A stretch of 64,000 bases of DNA from Agapanthus africanus (GCA_030015575.1 JASDDO010000026.1:451399096-451463095); one strand, 5' to 3'; shown: positions 46,385 to 59,853, counted from the stretch's first letter. Numbers and translations are program-made. Notes: generated from the sequence alone by a model not told the origin.

Positions 46385-47554
46385 CAACATCTACTAGTAT
46401 ATATATCAATATATAATATTTCGCTCAAGCCGTGATAAAATGCAACATCACAGAAATGTAATAAGCATCACAGAACAATACAGATATCTGGGATCCCCGG
46501 GTTTCACAGAGCCGCTACTGAAACCCGACGTTCCCCTGGTCGTGTGGATAGCCTATGCAATGAAATCCTAGACCCCTACGGGCGCGGCAAGCTACCCGCC
46601 AAAACCTGAAGCGAGGCAGCCCCCTTCAGCAATGTGAATGGACCACCCAGCACTTCACGGAATCCGGTAATTTGGGCACCCCTCCTGGGTCAACCTGTAT
46701 CCCCTACGAGTGCGGCGAATAGCCCGCCAATTCTAGAGTAAAGCCCCCTCCGTCTCAATGCCATGAGATGCGGGCCCGTTGCCCTCTAGAACCCGGCTAC
46801 CCGCGCACCCCTCCGTGGGGCAATCCTAGTACAGAAAGTAAAATATACATACAACGGGTACATCGACCTCGACCCGGTCGTGCCCCAAAAGAATAATACA
46901 AACAGGCAGTGACGGCAGTCCACATGTCGGACGTTCGCCCCGCAATATCAAATGTACATAATACAATAAAAACTGTACTAGCATTGCATCCAGGCTATCC
47001 CCACGACCAATCCGCAACATCACAGCACAACACAGAACATCAACGTGAATGTCACGTTCGCAAATCCGTCTAACCGGGCTATAGCAGTTAGACAGGATTT
47101 ACCGATCGAGTGACATTCACGGTCACAGATATAATGTAAATACTGTGAACTAATGTGTTTAAAATTTTCGATCGATCAAATTTATCGAACTGGGCCCCAA
47201 GTACTACTGTAGCCATCACAGAAAATCTGGGCCCAAAAAGGATATTCCAAAACCCCTATTTTCAAATCCAAGAGCCTCAGTAAAATTTTGATACGCTGAA
47301 CAGTGAATCTTGCGGCGGAACCGCGGCCCAAGCATGGGTTTGGCCGCGGTTCCGCGGTGGGACTGTGTGTTCACATGACCAAAATTTCACAGAACGCTTA
47401 GAATTTACTGCACATCATTCTGCAACAACCTGAAAAAATTTTCGAGCCAAAAAAAATTCGACAGAAACTGATGCACATGAAAACGCGGTTTTTGGAATTT
47501 TGTTCGATCGGGAATGTAAACACATTAGACAAAGATAGACTAGGTTAATGACGT

Positions 47555-47566
47555 GGCTCTGATACA
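47555..47566 (-). other. Primer binding site of C (altered)
   Basis: Reverse complement TGTATCAGAGCC, one base shorter than TGGTATCAGAGCC. Confidence 0.8.
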
Positions 47567-47567
47567 A

Positions 47568-49687
47568 TGTAAGTGCACGGCGGTGCCCTGGCCGTCAATC
47601 CGACGCCGGAATGCGGAAACGAAACTTTTTACGAACTTGTAAACCGGCACCACCGCGCACAAAAATCCCGGATCGGGCTATTAATCTAGTCCTAGCTAAC
47701 TAAAGAACGGGTAGAGAGATATACCGAGCGATCCGTGTCCTTCGTTCTTCTCGTAGTCGTCCCGATCTCCCCGCGGAATCTCCGGTCTTCACCTCCTCGC
47801 CGGAAGGGCACCACATCGCCGGCTTCTTTTACGGGCTCCCACCTCTTGACCGAGGCAACTCGGGCACGAAGTTGGCAAGTCGACGTGCCCAAGATTTGCT
47901 GTAGAAAGAAGTGTAGAAAGCCATGTGTCTCTAGGGGTTGAAGTTGCCATATTTGGTGGTGGAGAATGAGATGTGAATTTTCTTGATGGCTTGAGAATTT
48001 CTAGCAAGCAAATGAGACTAAAAGCCATCCCCAAAAATTTGGACAGCCCATCCTCATAGTGGCCGGCCTCACTTCATCAAGGGGGAGAGAGAAGTCAAGT
48101 GGGGGGGAGGAGCCATCATACAAGCAAGAGAAAAAATATGATGATTATGAACAATGATCACAAAACAAACCCTCACTCCAAATCAACCATCATCACATCC
48201 AAAGTCAAGCAATCATGGAGTCAAGAAAGTCAAGAGATGGTGCAACCATCATGACACTACAATATGCAAGGACAACCCTCCAAAATGCTTATTTGCACAA
48301 ATGCAAATAAGCTCTCCTCCACCAATTTTCGGCCAATGAAAGATATAAAGGAAAATGGCTGAAACGGAAAGCAAACTGGCAACTCCAAAAAACTGATCCC
48401 GTAATAAATTACAGGAAAACCCTGCTACTGTATATACATACCCGCATTTGTATTCCGACCGAAATACAAATGCAAAGAGACAAAATCTACACTGTACTAT
48501 ACTAGGATCCGGCTTAAACCAAAGCCCGCTAGTATTACCTGTCCGATCATGATCCGTGCAATACCGCACGTATCTGATCGAACCCTGCCATATCTCCATA
48601 CGGCCTCTACAGCGTTTCGCCCGAAACTTGAGCAATTGTCTGTGGGGGACTCTAAAGACTCGTCAACACCTTGGTTGTGGATTTAACCACTAGCACGTCA
48701 GAGGTATTAGCCTATAGGTAACGGGCTACCAGGTATTGACCAAAAGGGACGTCGATGAGCGAACTCATCCTGACACCCTATTGAGCCTGTCAGTGACAAT
48801 ATCCGTACAGTCCGGTCCGTTCTTCTATGAGCATCGCATGGCGGGCCTAGGGGGTTGGTAAAAGTCAGACCCCCAAAAGCGGTACAAGTCGTGTCGGAGT
48901 GTAGCCCAGAACACCCTGAGATACTACTGGAATACCTACCAGTAAATCTCCTGCCTCGGCCGAGGGCTTTGTGTAATGGCTCTCCTAGACACAGCGCGAC
49001 CTCACCCCCAATACCGGGAGAGACGAACCCCTGAAGATCCGCTCACTGCCTCCATGTGGCTCGGCACTATACCCAACTAAAACCTGTTTGCACGTCTCCT
49101 TTGAGCGTGGTAGGGTAGTAATCAAAGTACAGTGGGAACTCACACGAGACAAATGACGATCCTCAGGTCGATGAACTAACCTGTACACATGTCACCAGGG
49201 AACTGCTATCTGACGTCAGGTATAAGACCAACTAGCATGTTCCCGGCGAGTCCTGTCCGGTGTACTTATAACCCAATGAGCACCTGTATACATCTTAGGT
49301 GAACCAACTGACACCAGTGGCTTGTGAGACCGGCCACCGCCCCTCGTCGGGGTCTCGACTGTATACACTAGTCTACTCTAGAGTATCGATGCCCTGTCTC
49401 GAAACTCCCACGACTACGGACATTTTAAGGATGTGCTTATAGACTACCAGCTCCCACGTATATGATCGCCCTCATACTGCTGGCAGTCAAGCAAGAATCC
49501 TAGGGGCTCTATCAACGTGTAATAGCGACCTGTCAGGTCACCTAAAGCAGTACACGATGATAAAGACAAACCAGATAGCATACTATCATCTTGAGTAAGA
49601 CTGTCCTACCGGAATAGGTCCTCCCTCAATTATTGCAATCATGTGCCTGTGATCCAATAATTGACTCTGAGGGCACTATCTCCAACA
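47568..49687 (-). repeat. C 5' LTR
   Basis: 2120 bases, colinear with 39702-41825; followed by the target duplication CGTCA. Confidence 0.93.
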
Positions 49688-49887
49688 CGTCAGAACCACA
49701 ATCAAACCCTAAGGTTTGTGGTAGTTCAGCGGTGCCATATATGAGGCATTGGTTGACCCTTCTACGGCTGGTTCATAGGAGCTGTGGCAGTTTCTGGGTA
49801 CTTTTTGAACCCCGCTCAAGTGTTGAGCTTCACAGGAAATTTTAGGTGTTTGTTTATTCGATCGAAAAGTTTAACTTTGTCTAGATA

Positions 49888-50515
49888 TCTGGGATTGTGA
49901 TTCAATATTTGGAATCCACAAATAGTTATGAGATAACTATTTTGAATTTTATAAATCTAGCACTTTAGTCTCATTTGATCGGTTGCAACGGAATTTTGAT
50001 GTGGATCAAAAGTCCGTCGCAATTACGTAGTGTACGCGGATACTCGCCGGGTAACCTTACTAGATAGCCACGCCCCATAGCCCCGACCAAGTGACTGTAG
50101 GAGAACCCCGTCGCCAAAAGCATCCGTTTGGGTGCTTGCGGCAGCGGTGTTCCGCCTTAGTGCACTTCGTCGACGACATCGGGGGGTGCGGCCATCTAAT
50201 AAAGTTTCCAACGAGCATTCGATCGGTTTATCGGGAATCTTGTTGAATTGCCCAACAGGTTATTGGAAAGTGTTTTCAATATCGAGACTGAAATGCGGGG
50301 TTTATATTTGTTAGGCATGTGATGTCTATGGAATTCATTTTGTTTGGCATGAAATCCAAAGTATGTGATACGTTAGGTTTATGATGTCTAAGGTTGTTGC
50401 GGATTCCAACTGTTGCAGTTTTTCACTTTCTTTTCTGCGACCGTAAGCGTAATATGTGGTGTATCACCGGTTTTGGTGCTACATGTCAACGACAACTGGG
50501 ATATGCATATTTACT
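49888..50515. other. Extra block in the second A leader
   Basis: The first leader passes directly from AACATCGTCTAG (37398-37409) to TGATGTCATGACATGTGATG near 37421, while the second has this additional DNA between the same flanks. It includes a CG-rich part (50035-50200). I see no terminal inverted repeats or Helitron-type ends, so it could be an insertion here or a deletion in the first leader. Confidence 0.5.
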
Positions 50516-51548
50516 TACGTTGATGACATGTGATGTTATGTGTTGTTGTGATATGTTATATTGGATCGTCGTGTTTTGAATAGCCGGGTTTTTTTTATGT
50601 GAGATGAGAGTTTTTCATTTTCATTCATGTAAAAGCTTGTATGTCATATTCTTTTATTGGGGCACTTCCGGGTTGTGGATGATGTCACCATTGATGTATA
50701 TTATTTACTTTTCCGCATTAGGATAGACCCAAGGAGGAGAGCACAAGTAACTGGGTTCAAGGGTCCAGTGGGAGACCATCTCGAGGAGTCGAGACCAGGT
50801 CTCCTAACTCTAGAATTGGTAGGGTTGCTTGACGCTCTCGTAGGGGTCTAGGGATGTGGGTTTGGCTGTTCATCACGACCGTGGAATCCGCGTTTTTTAT
50901 TGGCTTATTTAAAACACGGAATTCCTAGTATATCCAATATTTCATATATGATTCTTCTGCTGCTGATATTCTGTGATGTGATCACTTGATATGTTCTAAG
51001 ACGAATGCCTATATTATATATATGAGATATAATAAATATTGTTGCTTTCATTTCTTCTATGATGCTTGGGAAGCATAATTTGTTGGGAATTCATTAATGA
51101 GATTAATGAAATAAAAGAAACCTAAAAGATGTTGTAGAAACTTGTTTTAAAAACTGGTAGCTCTAGTTCTTGCTTTGCATAGCGGCATTCCTTGGAGAAT
51201 ATCCAGCACCTTATTCGATAAGGAAAGAGCCAAGATCCCATCACCGGGAGTGGCCTCTTTAACGAAACTAGCAGATGCTACAAACTCGGTTTGTCTTTTG
51301 ATTACTTTTATAGTTTTTTCTTTGCATAGTGATATTTGTGAAATATCCTACACCTTATTCGATAAGGAAAGAGCTGAGATCCCTTCACCGGCAATGAGCT
51401 CTTTAGCAAAACTAGTAAAGGCCTAAAAAACACTCCTTTTCAAAATCACTCGATTCTACAACGATATCAAGTTCATTACGCAAAAGGTTTTCTTAAAAAC
51501 CTGTCGTAGCCCTCCGTCATTTCAGATAAGAGTTATTTAGTATTCGTA

Positions 51549-51756
51549 TTGCGTTTGTTGGCCTTTGTCAAGGCATAGTGTGTGGTAGCTGACTAGTACT
51601 TATCTACTTAAGCATATGATGCGATTGGATTAGGGTAGTTGTGCGACCTTGTTGGCCTTTGTCAAGGGTCGTGTGGGTGGGTTTAATTCAATTGGGAATG
51701 ACGGGTTGAACTTGACTAGCATCCTATGGTTTGTTGGCCTTTGCCAAGGTCATAGG
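51549..51756 (+). other. Three-hairpin leader array, element A (second leader)
   Basis: H1 51549-51578 (weak stem), H2 51641-51674 (GTGCGACC/GGTCGTGT), H3 51723-51756 (CCTATGG/TCATAGG). Changes from the first leader turn Watson-Crick pairs into G-U pairs and do not break H2 or H3. Confidence 0.72.
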
Positions 51757-51901
51757 AGGTTAGGGGCAAAACATTATCGGGAATTTCAAGTGTTGAAATT
51801 TGCATTGAGATTGCATACCTCCTATGAGATAGTTGGATCCCGATACCCACTGCGAGTAAGAATTACTCCTGGGAGAGTTTTACACATTACAATTAGCTGA
51901 T

Positions 51902-52020
51902 CAAGTTGGTATCTAGAAAGATGTTAACAGGGTTACGCCCCTAGGAAAACGAGATTTATTTTAATTAGGTCCGTGCGATAGCATGGAGAACCCCCTCAAT
52001 GTACCGACACTGGTCTAGCC
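51902..52020 (+). other. Leader module M6, element A (second leader)
   Basis: CCGTGC/GCATGG stem with loop GATA in place of GAAA; GGGTTACGCCCC retained. Confidence 0.55.
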
Positions 52021-52201
52021 GATAGATAGGTGAACTTGTAGGGTGTAATTAATCCCGGCTAGTCTTACCTTTTAGGGTTTGAAGGTAGATTTGACTAAAA
52101 CAGTAGGAGCCATCCTGATTAGATAAACTAATAACTAATCTAATCCTGTAAGAGCGCACGCAGAGTGTTTTCTTCTCTCTCTCTGTCTCCTGGTAGCGAC
52201 C

Positions 52202-52432
52202 ATGTCAGGCCTTAATCAAGATAATAATATGGAAGCATTGACCGAACCTTCTTATTATACTGTGTTAGGGAACGTTGGTTCCGCTCTATCTTATAACTGT
52301 TTTAAGTTTGAGCAGGAAATAGGGGAATATCCGGATTCCCATGCCACCCAATCGAAGAAAGTGCATGTTGATGCATCTTCTCCGGGTGTGTTCATTACCG
52401 AGAACTGTTTCTCAGTATCCTCTACATCCTAG
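52202..52432 (+). pseudogene. A gag remnant fused to protease start
   Basis: 76 codons from an ATG in the context GCGACCATG. It begins SGLNQDNNMEALTEPSYYT and runs into SPGVFITENCFSVSSTS, which matches the segment just before the protease in B (VFVIENCLSINFTS). The whole gag middle and zinc knuckle are gone, in the same way as the first copy at 39185, so the loss is a family trait. It closes where TAG replaces Trp of WVLDTG. Confidence 0.75.
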
Positions 52433-55140
52433 GTATGAGATACCGGATCAGGATCCCGCATATGTAATTTGTTATATGGGCTACAGAAAGATAGAGAATC
52501 GAGAATGGGTGATAAGTCTCTAAGTGTAAGAGAATGGTTCAATTGTTGCAGCCAAGTCTGTTGGCAGATATCACCTTGTATTTATACATTGATTCTGAAC
52601 AAATGTTATTACATACCGAACCTGATATACAACATTACATCATGTTCTTTATTGAGTTAAAGAAGGATATAATTCTTTATTAGAGGATAATGTTGTGAAC
52701 ATTTTCCTGAATCAATAGTTGATTCGATCAGGCGCGTTATATTATAGCATATACGTTCTAAATCAAACCACAGTTCAAAGTATACATAGAACACACACAA
52801 GAGGAGTAGTTCAGAAATGAACGAATCCTTCTTGTGGCATTGTGAATTAGGTCATATCAATGCGACACGACCAGCTAAGTTACATAAGGATGAATATGAG
52901 AAGCTGTTCGAATTTTCATCTTATGATACATGCCAGTCTTATCTCAAAAGTAAAATGACCGATACTCCGTTTACTTGAAACAGAGAAAGAGATAGTGAAC
53001 TCTTGGGACGCATACATGATGATGTATACGGTCCTATGTCTACAAATACCAAGGTAGGTTCTTCGCACTTCATTACATTCACAGACTATCTCTCAAGATT
53101 CGGACATATGTTCCTGTTGAAACAAAAGTCTGAAACTTTTGAGAAATTCAAGGAATATAAGCTTGAACTTAAGAACCAGATGGGTAGAAGTATTAAGTCC
53201 TACGATGTGATCGAGGAGGAGAATACTTGGGCATGGAGTTCCTGGATTATTTAAAAGAGAATGTGATTCTCTCCCAGCTTACTCCTTCGAGTACACCATA
53301 GCACAACGGTGTATCGGGACGGAGGTATCGCGCCCTATGAGATATGGCACGCTCTATGATGAATACTGCTGAGTTACCTGTTTCCTTCTGGAGTTATGCA
53401 CTTAAGAAGCTGCATACCTATTGAATGGGGTTCCAACCAAATCAGTGCCTACCACTCCGTATGAGATATGGAATAGGAAGAGACCATGTCTTAAATGAGT
53501 TAAGATATGGGGTTGTCCGGCCGATGTTGAAAAGAAAAATCCAAACAAGCTCGAGGCAATATCAGTTATGTATAAGTTTGTTAGGATATCCCAAACATTT
53601 GCGAGGGTATATCTTCTACCTAACTGAGGAGCAAAAGGTGTTTTGTTTCTCAGCATGCCACATTTTTGGAAAAAAGGGATTTCTTGTGAAGAAATTAGTG
53701 GTCATGAGGTAGAACTGGAAGGAGTTCCAGCTAGATAAACTAACAACTGATGATTTGGTGAAACCAAAGAATTCAATAGCCTCCAACGAACCTTAGCCTC
53801 TCCGCAAATCTGGTAGGGTTCCTCATCCACTTGAGATATACTACGGTATTCTTGGTGATAGTGGGAGCGAGGATTGCATCATGGTAGATGATGGCCCAAC
53901 TAGGTTCAGACAGGCCATCACGAGTAGGGACTATGTGAAATGGCTGGATGCTATGCGATCAAACATGGAATCCATATACGCCAACAAAGTATGACTTTGA
54001 ATGTTGCACCTGAAGGGGTAAAACCCATTGGGAGCAAATGGATCTTGAGAAGATTCTTGGTGTAGATGGAAAAGTTGAGACTTTCAAAGCTATGCTTAAG
54101 TCCATCAGGATCAATGCAAGTATCGCAGAGTTGGAACATCTATTTTGATGTGACAGTCAAAGAGTTTGACTTCATCAAAAGGATAAATGAACCTTGTATA
54201 TAGAAGAAGGTTGTAGAGAGTAAGGTTGTCTTCCATGTATTGTACGTAGATGGCATACTCTTGATAGGAAATGGTTTCCTATGCTACACTCGGTCAAGCT
54301 CCTCTTATCACAGGGATTCTCTGTAGAAGATTTGGATGATACCTACTACATCTTATGGATTATGATCTATGGGGATAGATCTAAGTGGATATTGGGAGTG
54401 TCCTAAATTCAGGTACATTAACACCATACTAAAGGGGTTTAGTATGGAGGATTCTAAGCGTGGTGGTTCGCCCACTTACTCATGAATCACTCTCTCCAAA
54501 AGGATGTCTTCCAAGAGTGATTTAGAGAGAGCTCGCGTGCAAGGGATAACCTATGATTCGGCAGTAGGCTCTATCAGAGTATGCGATGTTATGTACCAGA
54601 CTAGATGTAGATGACTCACTAGGTGTAGTGATCAGGAATCAATCGGATCTTGGGGAATTACTGGAAAGCTGTGGAGGACATTCTTAAGTTCTTGAGAAGC
54701 ACTAAAAGAAAGTTCTTGGTTCGAGCTTCCAGAGTGATAAGGTCGACTGAGAGTCAGTCACAGGCATTGTCTTTACCCTCAGTGCAGGGACGGTATGTTA
54801 GAAGAGTTCCAAGGTAGATACCGTGACATACTAGACGATAAAGGCTGAATGCATTGCTACCAATGACGCTGCCAAAGTGGTTGTCTGGGCATTTTCTTGT
54901 TCATGAGATGAACAAGGTTCCTACCATTGAGTGTCCAATAACTGTTATTGTGAAAACAATGGAGTTATGGTTTTGGCCTAGGAACGAAGGTCCCATCAGT
55001 GTTCCAGACATATTCTAAGGCAGGTATCACCTGATCAGGGAGATGGTTGATCTCCAAGGGATCGAGGTAAGGAGAGTAAACAAGAAGGATAATACAGCGG
55101 ATCCACTCACAAAGGCCTTACCCCTAGAGAGACTTCTATA
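52433..55140 (+). pseudogene. A pol remnant (protease to RNase H)
   Basis: Shows all pol parts in order but in broken frames. The protease keeps DTGSG after two stops. Integrase: LWHCELGHIN, then TCQSY (a zinc Cys lost) and DDVYGP; the second core Asp region is frameshifted near 53200. Reverse transcriptase has lost about 60-70 codons after MLKSIRI, including the first catalytic Asp, and the active site reads YVDG near 54240. RNase H region 54700-55130 is frameshifted. It corresponds to D pol, so identity is secure; it is non-functional. Confidence 0.85.
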
Positions 55141-55209
55141 GGATGGTTGAGTAGAGGATACTACAACCATTGCTATATTGTTGGGTATTGGATACTACAA
55201 CAGATGGTC

Positions 55210-55227
55210 TTAGTGCAAGTGGGAGAT
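55210..55227 (+). other. Polypurine tract of A
   Basis: TTAGTGCAAGTGGGAGAT directly before the 3' LTR. Confidence 0.88.
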
Positions 55228-57441
55228 TGTTAGTTATATGTATGCCCTAGAGGCCATTACTGTACATGTGATGTATATTGTAGTGGATGCTTGGACATAT
55301 ATAGGGAGGACTTTCTTGTTCGACATGATAGTATGCTATCTGGTTGCACTTTATCTTAACATGTACACTTATTGTCTCTCTATTACATGTTGATAAAGCC
55401 CTTAAGATGAGTACTTGGCTACCAGGATTATGATGCAAATCATACTAGTGGGGACAGGGTAGTCGGTAAGTACATCCTTCAAATGTTCCTAGTCATGGAA
55501 GTATCGAGACAGGGCATAGATACTCCAGAGTAGACTAGCATATCCGCTTATTAACCCATATGATGGGCGATGGATGATCCCACATCCATTGGTGTTTGAT
55601 ATCAGAGAAGGTATACGGGTGCTCAGTGGAGACTGGGTACACTGAACGGACTCGCCGAGAACTCCTAGATGGTATTATATCTATCGTTGAATAGCAGTTC
55701 TCTGGTGACACTGGTACAGGTTAGTCTGTAGACCAGAGATCGTCATAGAGTCTTGTGTGATTCCCACTGTGCTTTGATTTCCACCATACCACGGTCAAGA
55801 GATCGTGCAAAAAGGTAGTTTTTGGGTACAGTCCTGAGTCACATGGAGGAAATGAGCGATAGGAAGAGTTTCCTCTCTCCCAGTATTGGGAGTTGATGTT
55901 GCGCTATGCTCGATTGGCCATAACCAGAAATCCCTGACCAGGGTTGCTGAGATCTACCTGTAAGTGTTATCAGTAGTTTCTTAAACCGTTATGGACTTTG
56001 TATCGGCATGACTTATCAGGCTATTGGGGTCTGACGTTAAACCACCCCCAGGCTGTGATATGCGACATATCAAACGAAGAGACCGGACTGTACGGTAGTG
56101 TTACTGATTGGATTCGCAGGAGTACGAGTAGGCTTGCTTGTTGATCTTTTGATCGCTCAATACCCGGATGGCCGTTACGTTTAGCAGACGGTTTGCAGCT
56201 TGTGGGTGTTTGATATGATCATCACCTACTGCCGGCGTATTGACGAGTCTTTAGAGTTCTACACAGAGGTTTCCTGGCTCAAGCGAAACGGAGTAGGAGC
56301 ATATATGTGATATGTGCGGGACTGAGATTAATGCGTGTATGTTATACCGCATTCCATTCTCGCGATATGAGATATCGGTCGGTTATATATGATATAGCCG
56401 GGTTATCGGATCAAGAGTTCATTCGATAAGTTGATTCATATGATAATAGTCAGTTGTATATGATATAGCCAGATTATTAAATCAAGAGTTGATTTAATAA
56501 TTTAATGTATAATTATATATTTGATATATTACATTACATTAACTAATATTAGCTCACTTAAGTAATTGCTTTTCTCACATTTGATACACTTTATATATAT
56601 GTGATATATGTATTGTTTTCTTTTGACAGGTAAATATATATGTGATATATATATTCATGTGTCATGCTAGGTTACATATGCAACAAGGGTGTGTAAGACT
56701 TATACCATGCTAGGGTTTATGTTTGGGTTTTATTTATCATTAAGTAATTCACAAAACATTTGGAATTAGTCATGGATAAGCTTGTAGAAGCTTATGGATA
56801 CATTAACTTATTCAACTTGTTTGTTTAGGTTAAGATATTTGTTAACACAACCCTTAACCTTAGACTATGGTTTATTCTCTACATGAGTTAGGCATAACAC
56901 TAACTCACCCATGGTTGCAATTCAAACCTCACTCTCTCATGATTTCATTCTTCTTCTTCTTCATCAAAGAAAAAGCTCACTAGGTTTTTTCTAAGTGAAG
57001 AATTAGTGTGAGAAAAATAAAACTAAAGTCAGCCCACTTCCTACTTCATCATCATCTACTATTAGCTATTTAGTTTAGGGTGTTTACTTCACTAATCTCA
57101 CCATTAGTGAAGAGACAGCTTGGGTTAGTGTCTCCAAGTCGTAGATCATTTTCGGCCTTGAAGAATTCGATGCAAGCTTGTTCGTTTCTTCATAGGAGCC
57201 TCTCTAGAGTTCGGGAGTTCGTGATCGCAGCGAAGGGACAACTACACAGAGCTATTGAAGTGAAGGACTGGTCTACAAAGGTTGTATTCCTTGTTCACTT
57301 TAGATGTAAAGTGTTTACATTATGTTTCGTCGGGTTTTCTAGTAGCGATTCTAGGGTTAGGGTATACTAGAACGGCAAAATTTTAAAATTGACATGGGCG
57401 ATGCCTCCCGAAAACTTGTTGCCGTGCTAGGGAACCAAACA
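55228..57441 (+). repeat. A 3' LTR
   Basis: 2214 bases from TGTTAGTTATATG to CCAAACA, uninterrupted; it served as reference for the split 5' LTR. The right flank GTTCT does not match the left flank of the 5' LTR. Confidence 0.9.
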
Positions 57442-59175
57442 GTTCTACCATACTCCTACTACTGTTTTCTGAAAAAATCCATTTTACTAAAACTATGGCG
57501 AGTCAAGAATAATATCACTATTGATTTTCCAAATAGTAGAAAGTTATTCCTCATCAAAGCCCGGGATAACCCACAAACTGCCTATTACAGAAACGTGCTT
57601 TGAGTTATCCAGAGTCTAGTTTTAAGCATAAGCCGGACAACTCCAAATAGCTTAACATCGTTAAGATATGAACCGTTCTATATATAATATAGAAATAGAG
57701 GCACTGAATTAATTGAACCAGATTCAAATCATGCAGCTGTCTCCAGTGCATGTCAACTAAATGGAGAGAGGCCGATCAGCATTACCCAACTTAGGAGTGC
57801 ATCCAGATATGAGTAACCTGAAAGCGAAACAAGTTCTCAAAACCATTACTATCAACTGAATACCAAACACAAGTATCTACTTTTTCGATCACCTTGAAGA
57901 ATCCTGATACTTGCAACACATGGTTCTCTACATTATTCTTGTACCTATAACTTTTCAAAACTTGGACCTTGAATTTCTGCGAAACACTTGTCTAAAACTT
58001 GAGAAGTCATAAGTAAACAGAATATAGTACGAGGACCAACTCTTTTGTCCTAATGGACACAGGACATCATACAATACTTTTTATAAGTCCCCTGAGTTGA
58101 ATAACTCAAACTCTGTGCGTCGTTGGTTGAAAACTGTACTATGGTTATGAAGAATTACACCGCAGTTTAATACTCCTTACCTAACCATCAACTGATATAG
58201 GTAAATGTCATCGACATAATTTCAAAAAGTTATATCTCACTGTATAAAATAAACGTACAGATATATCAGTTTGAAATTGGTGCATTACAACGGATATTCA
58301 AAACCAAATATTTGTCGTCCGGCAAAACCCAGGCGATTTCTTCAAATATCACCAATTACAACGAATTCCGATATAATGAGGATGATCACCTAATTCCCAA
58401 TAACTTACTCCCACTCATCATCTGTAAAACCATACAGATGTGAAAATCGAACCTGGTAAATACATACCATGGAGCAAGGGTTAATTAGGAAATCAGTTTT
58501 CTATTAACAATACACAGTGAAACTGAAATATGAAAATGTTTCGAAGGGGTATCCGGGTATTCCTAGTAATGCCTCTTCCACTATCCAGATTCATGACTGT
58601 AATCTTATATTTCTTTGCCATCTCTCAAAATCCCTTTATTTGTCTTTACTCATTACCTTCTGTACACCACACTTAGGTTAATTGGTTTTCTTCCTTCCCT
58701 ACCGTTCGGCACCAACCTATGGTTTGGAAGAAGACTATCCAAAAAGCATAATAGGTGTACTCTCCTAATCATAGGAGTACTCGCAACCTGAGAGAAGGTA
58801 AAGATAAAAGACAAATGAATAAACCATATTCGTTTTTCTCCTGAACCAGATTCCATCCTCGAACTGGAACAAGTTCCTTCGAGTACGTATATAACCATAT
58901 GATGGATTATCCAATAAATGCGGATCTCCATAATGATACGGGGTGTTCTGGAGAAATTCAAAGATGAAGTAGGGGTGGCGATGAAATATGTTGTTTGGTC
59001 GTGAATGATAACAGTCACAATTTACTTTGCCCTCTTTCTAATCCCTTTATTTGTCTTTACTCATTACCTTCTGTACACTACACTTAGGCTAATTGGTTTT
59101 CTTCATTCCCTACCTTTCGGCACCTGCCTATGGTTTGGAAGAAGACTATCCAATAAGCCCAATAGGTGTACCCTC
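57442..59175 (-). mobile_element. Fragment of a second C-like element
   Basis: Colinear with 43217 to about 44950 of C on the same strand, including the 410-base gag duplication. It is cut on the left by the A 3' LTR and on the right by the D LTR. It contains only decayed gag/protease/integrase-region DNA. No frame is credible. Confidence 0.8.
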
Positions 59176-59853
59176 TGTAAGTCGATGTGCAACACCCCAC
59201 GAGTTGCGGGGAGGCGGAAATATGAAAAACGATCTTGTTTATTAAGCGAACATCGACTAACCGAAGATCTTTGCTAAACGATAATTAACAAAAGGCATAG
59301 AGTTCTAAGCTACTAGGTTAAAAGATTATACCAAACGATTCTAGTTCTTCGTCTTTACGATCTCTATGGCCTCCTTGGATCTCCACGTCCTCCTCGGCTT
59401 CCTTTCCGTGATAGACGATCCACCCGAGAACCCTAATCCAAGCTATAACCTCTAAACTTGAGGTTACTTAGTTTCTCTAGTTGCTAATAAAGGAACTAAG
59501 ATGATGTAGAGATTGGTTATGGAGTGTTTAGTCTTTCCTAATCCTTGTTTTCAACTCATGAGTGGTAGGATTAGGGTTTGGTGAAGGAGAGAGAGCTTGC
59601 GGAGAGAGAAGGTGGAGATGATAATGAGAATAAAAAGCTTCTCACTTGAATATATGATACATAATGAATTATCAAATAATATCAATTAAATGATTATTCA
59701 CCATGCTTCATTTATTCAAGAAGAGTGATTCATCATGTGAGTCATTAGATCATTAATGATGCAATAATGATGCATTTAATGATATGATGATTCATATGAA
59801 TGAGTCACTAAAGCAATTAATGAAAATGCCACCTTAACCCCTCATGTCACATC

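Larger units (their letters stand above)
45290..47553 (-). mobile_element. C leader
   Basis: Long non-coding leader with M1 in two partial copies (46560-46910), M2 46286-46384, tandem M3 units 45907-46145 and hairpins 45564-45773. M6 is absent: the sequence passes from the GGATCCCGAT segment directly to the gag-proximal CT-rich tract. Confidence 0.72.
39702..49687 (-). mobile_element. Copia element C, decayed
   Basis: 9986 bases with LTRs 39702-41825 and 47568-49687 and target duplication CGTCA (39697-39701, 49688-49692). The primer site and polypurine tract place it on the minus strand. The empty site matches the first A leader near 37215. The coding region has no frame longer than about 120 codons, so it is an old or rapidly decayed copy, although the LTRs are still very similar. 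Confidence 0.9.
49688..52201 (+). mobile_element. A leader, second copy, part after element C
   Basis: Continues the second leader. Modules: M1 50647-50854, M3 pair 51169-51270 and 51313-51414, hairpins 51549-51756, M6 51902-52020. M2 is missing. A block of about 630 bases (49888-50515) has no counterpart in the first leader. Confidence 0.75.
6465..57441 (+). mobile_element. Composite copia element A with three nested insertions
   Basis: The 5' LTR is in three pieces (6465-6517, 24055-25792, 36224-36651; about 2219 bases joined). The 3' LTR is 55228-57441 (2214 bases). Both begin TGTTAGTT and end near CA. A primer site follows the 5' LTR and a polypurine tract precedes the 3' LTR. The leader is present twice, with a junction near 39355. 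Outer flanks differ (ATACT before, GTTCT after), so the two ends probably came from two insertions joined by recombination. The gag is nearly absent and pol is full of stops. Confidence 0.8.

Noticed and set aside
49888-50515. Helitron or MITE identity for the extra A leader block
   Set aside because: I could not find TC...CTRR ends, terminal inverted repeats or target duplications.
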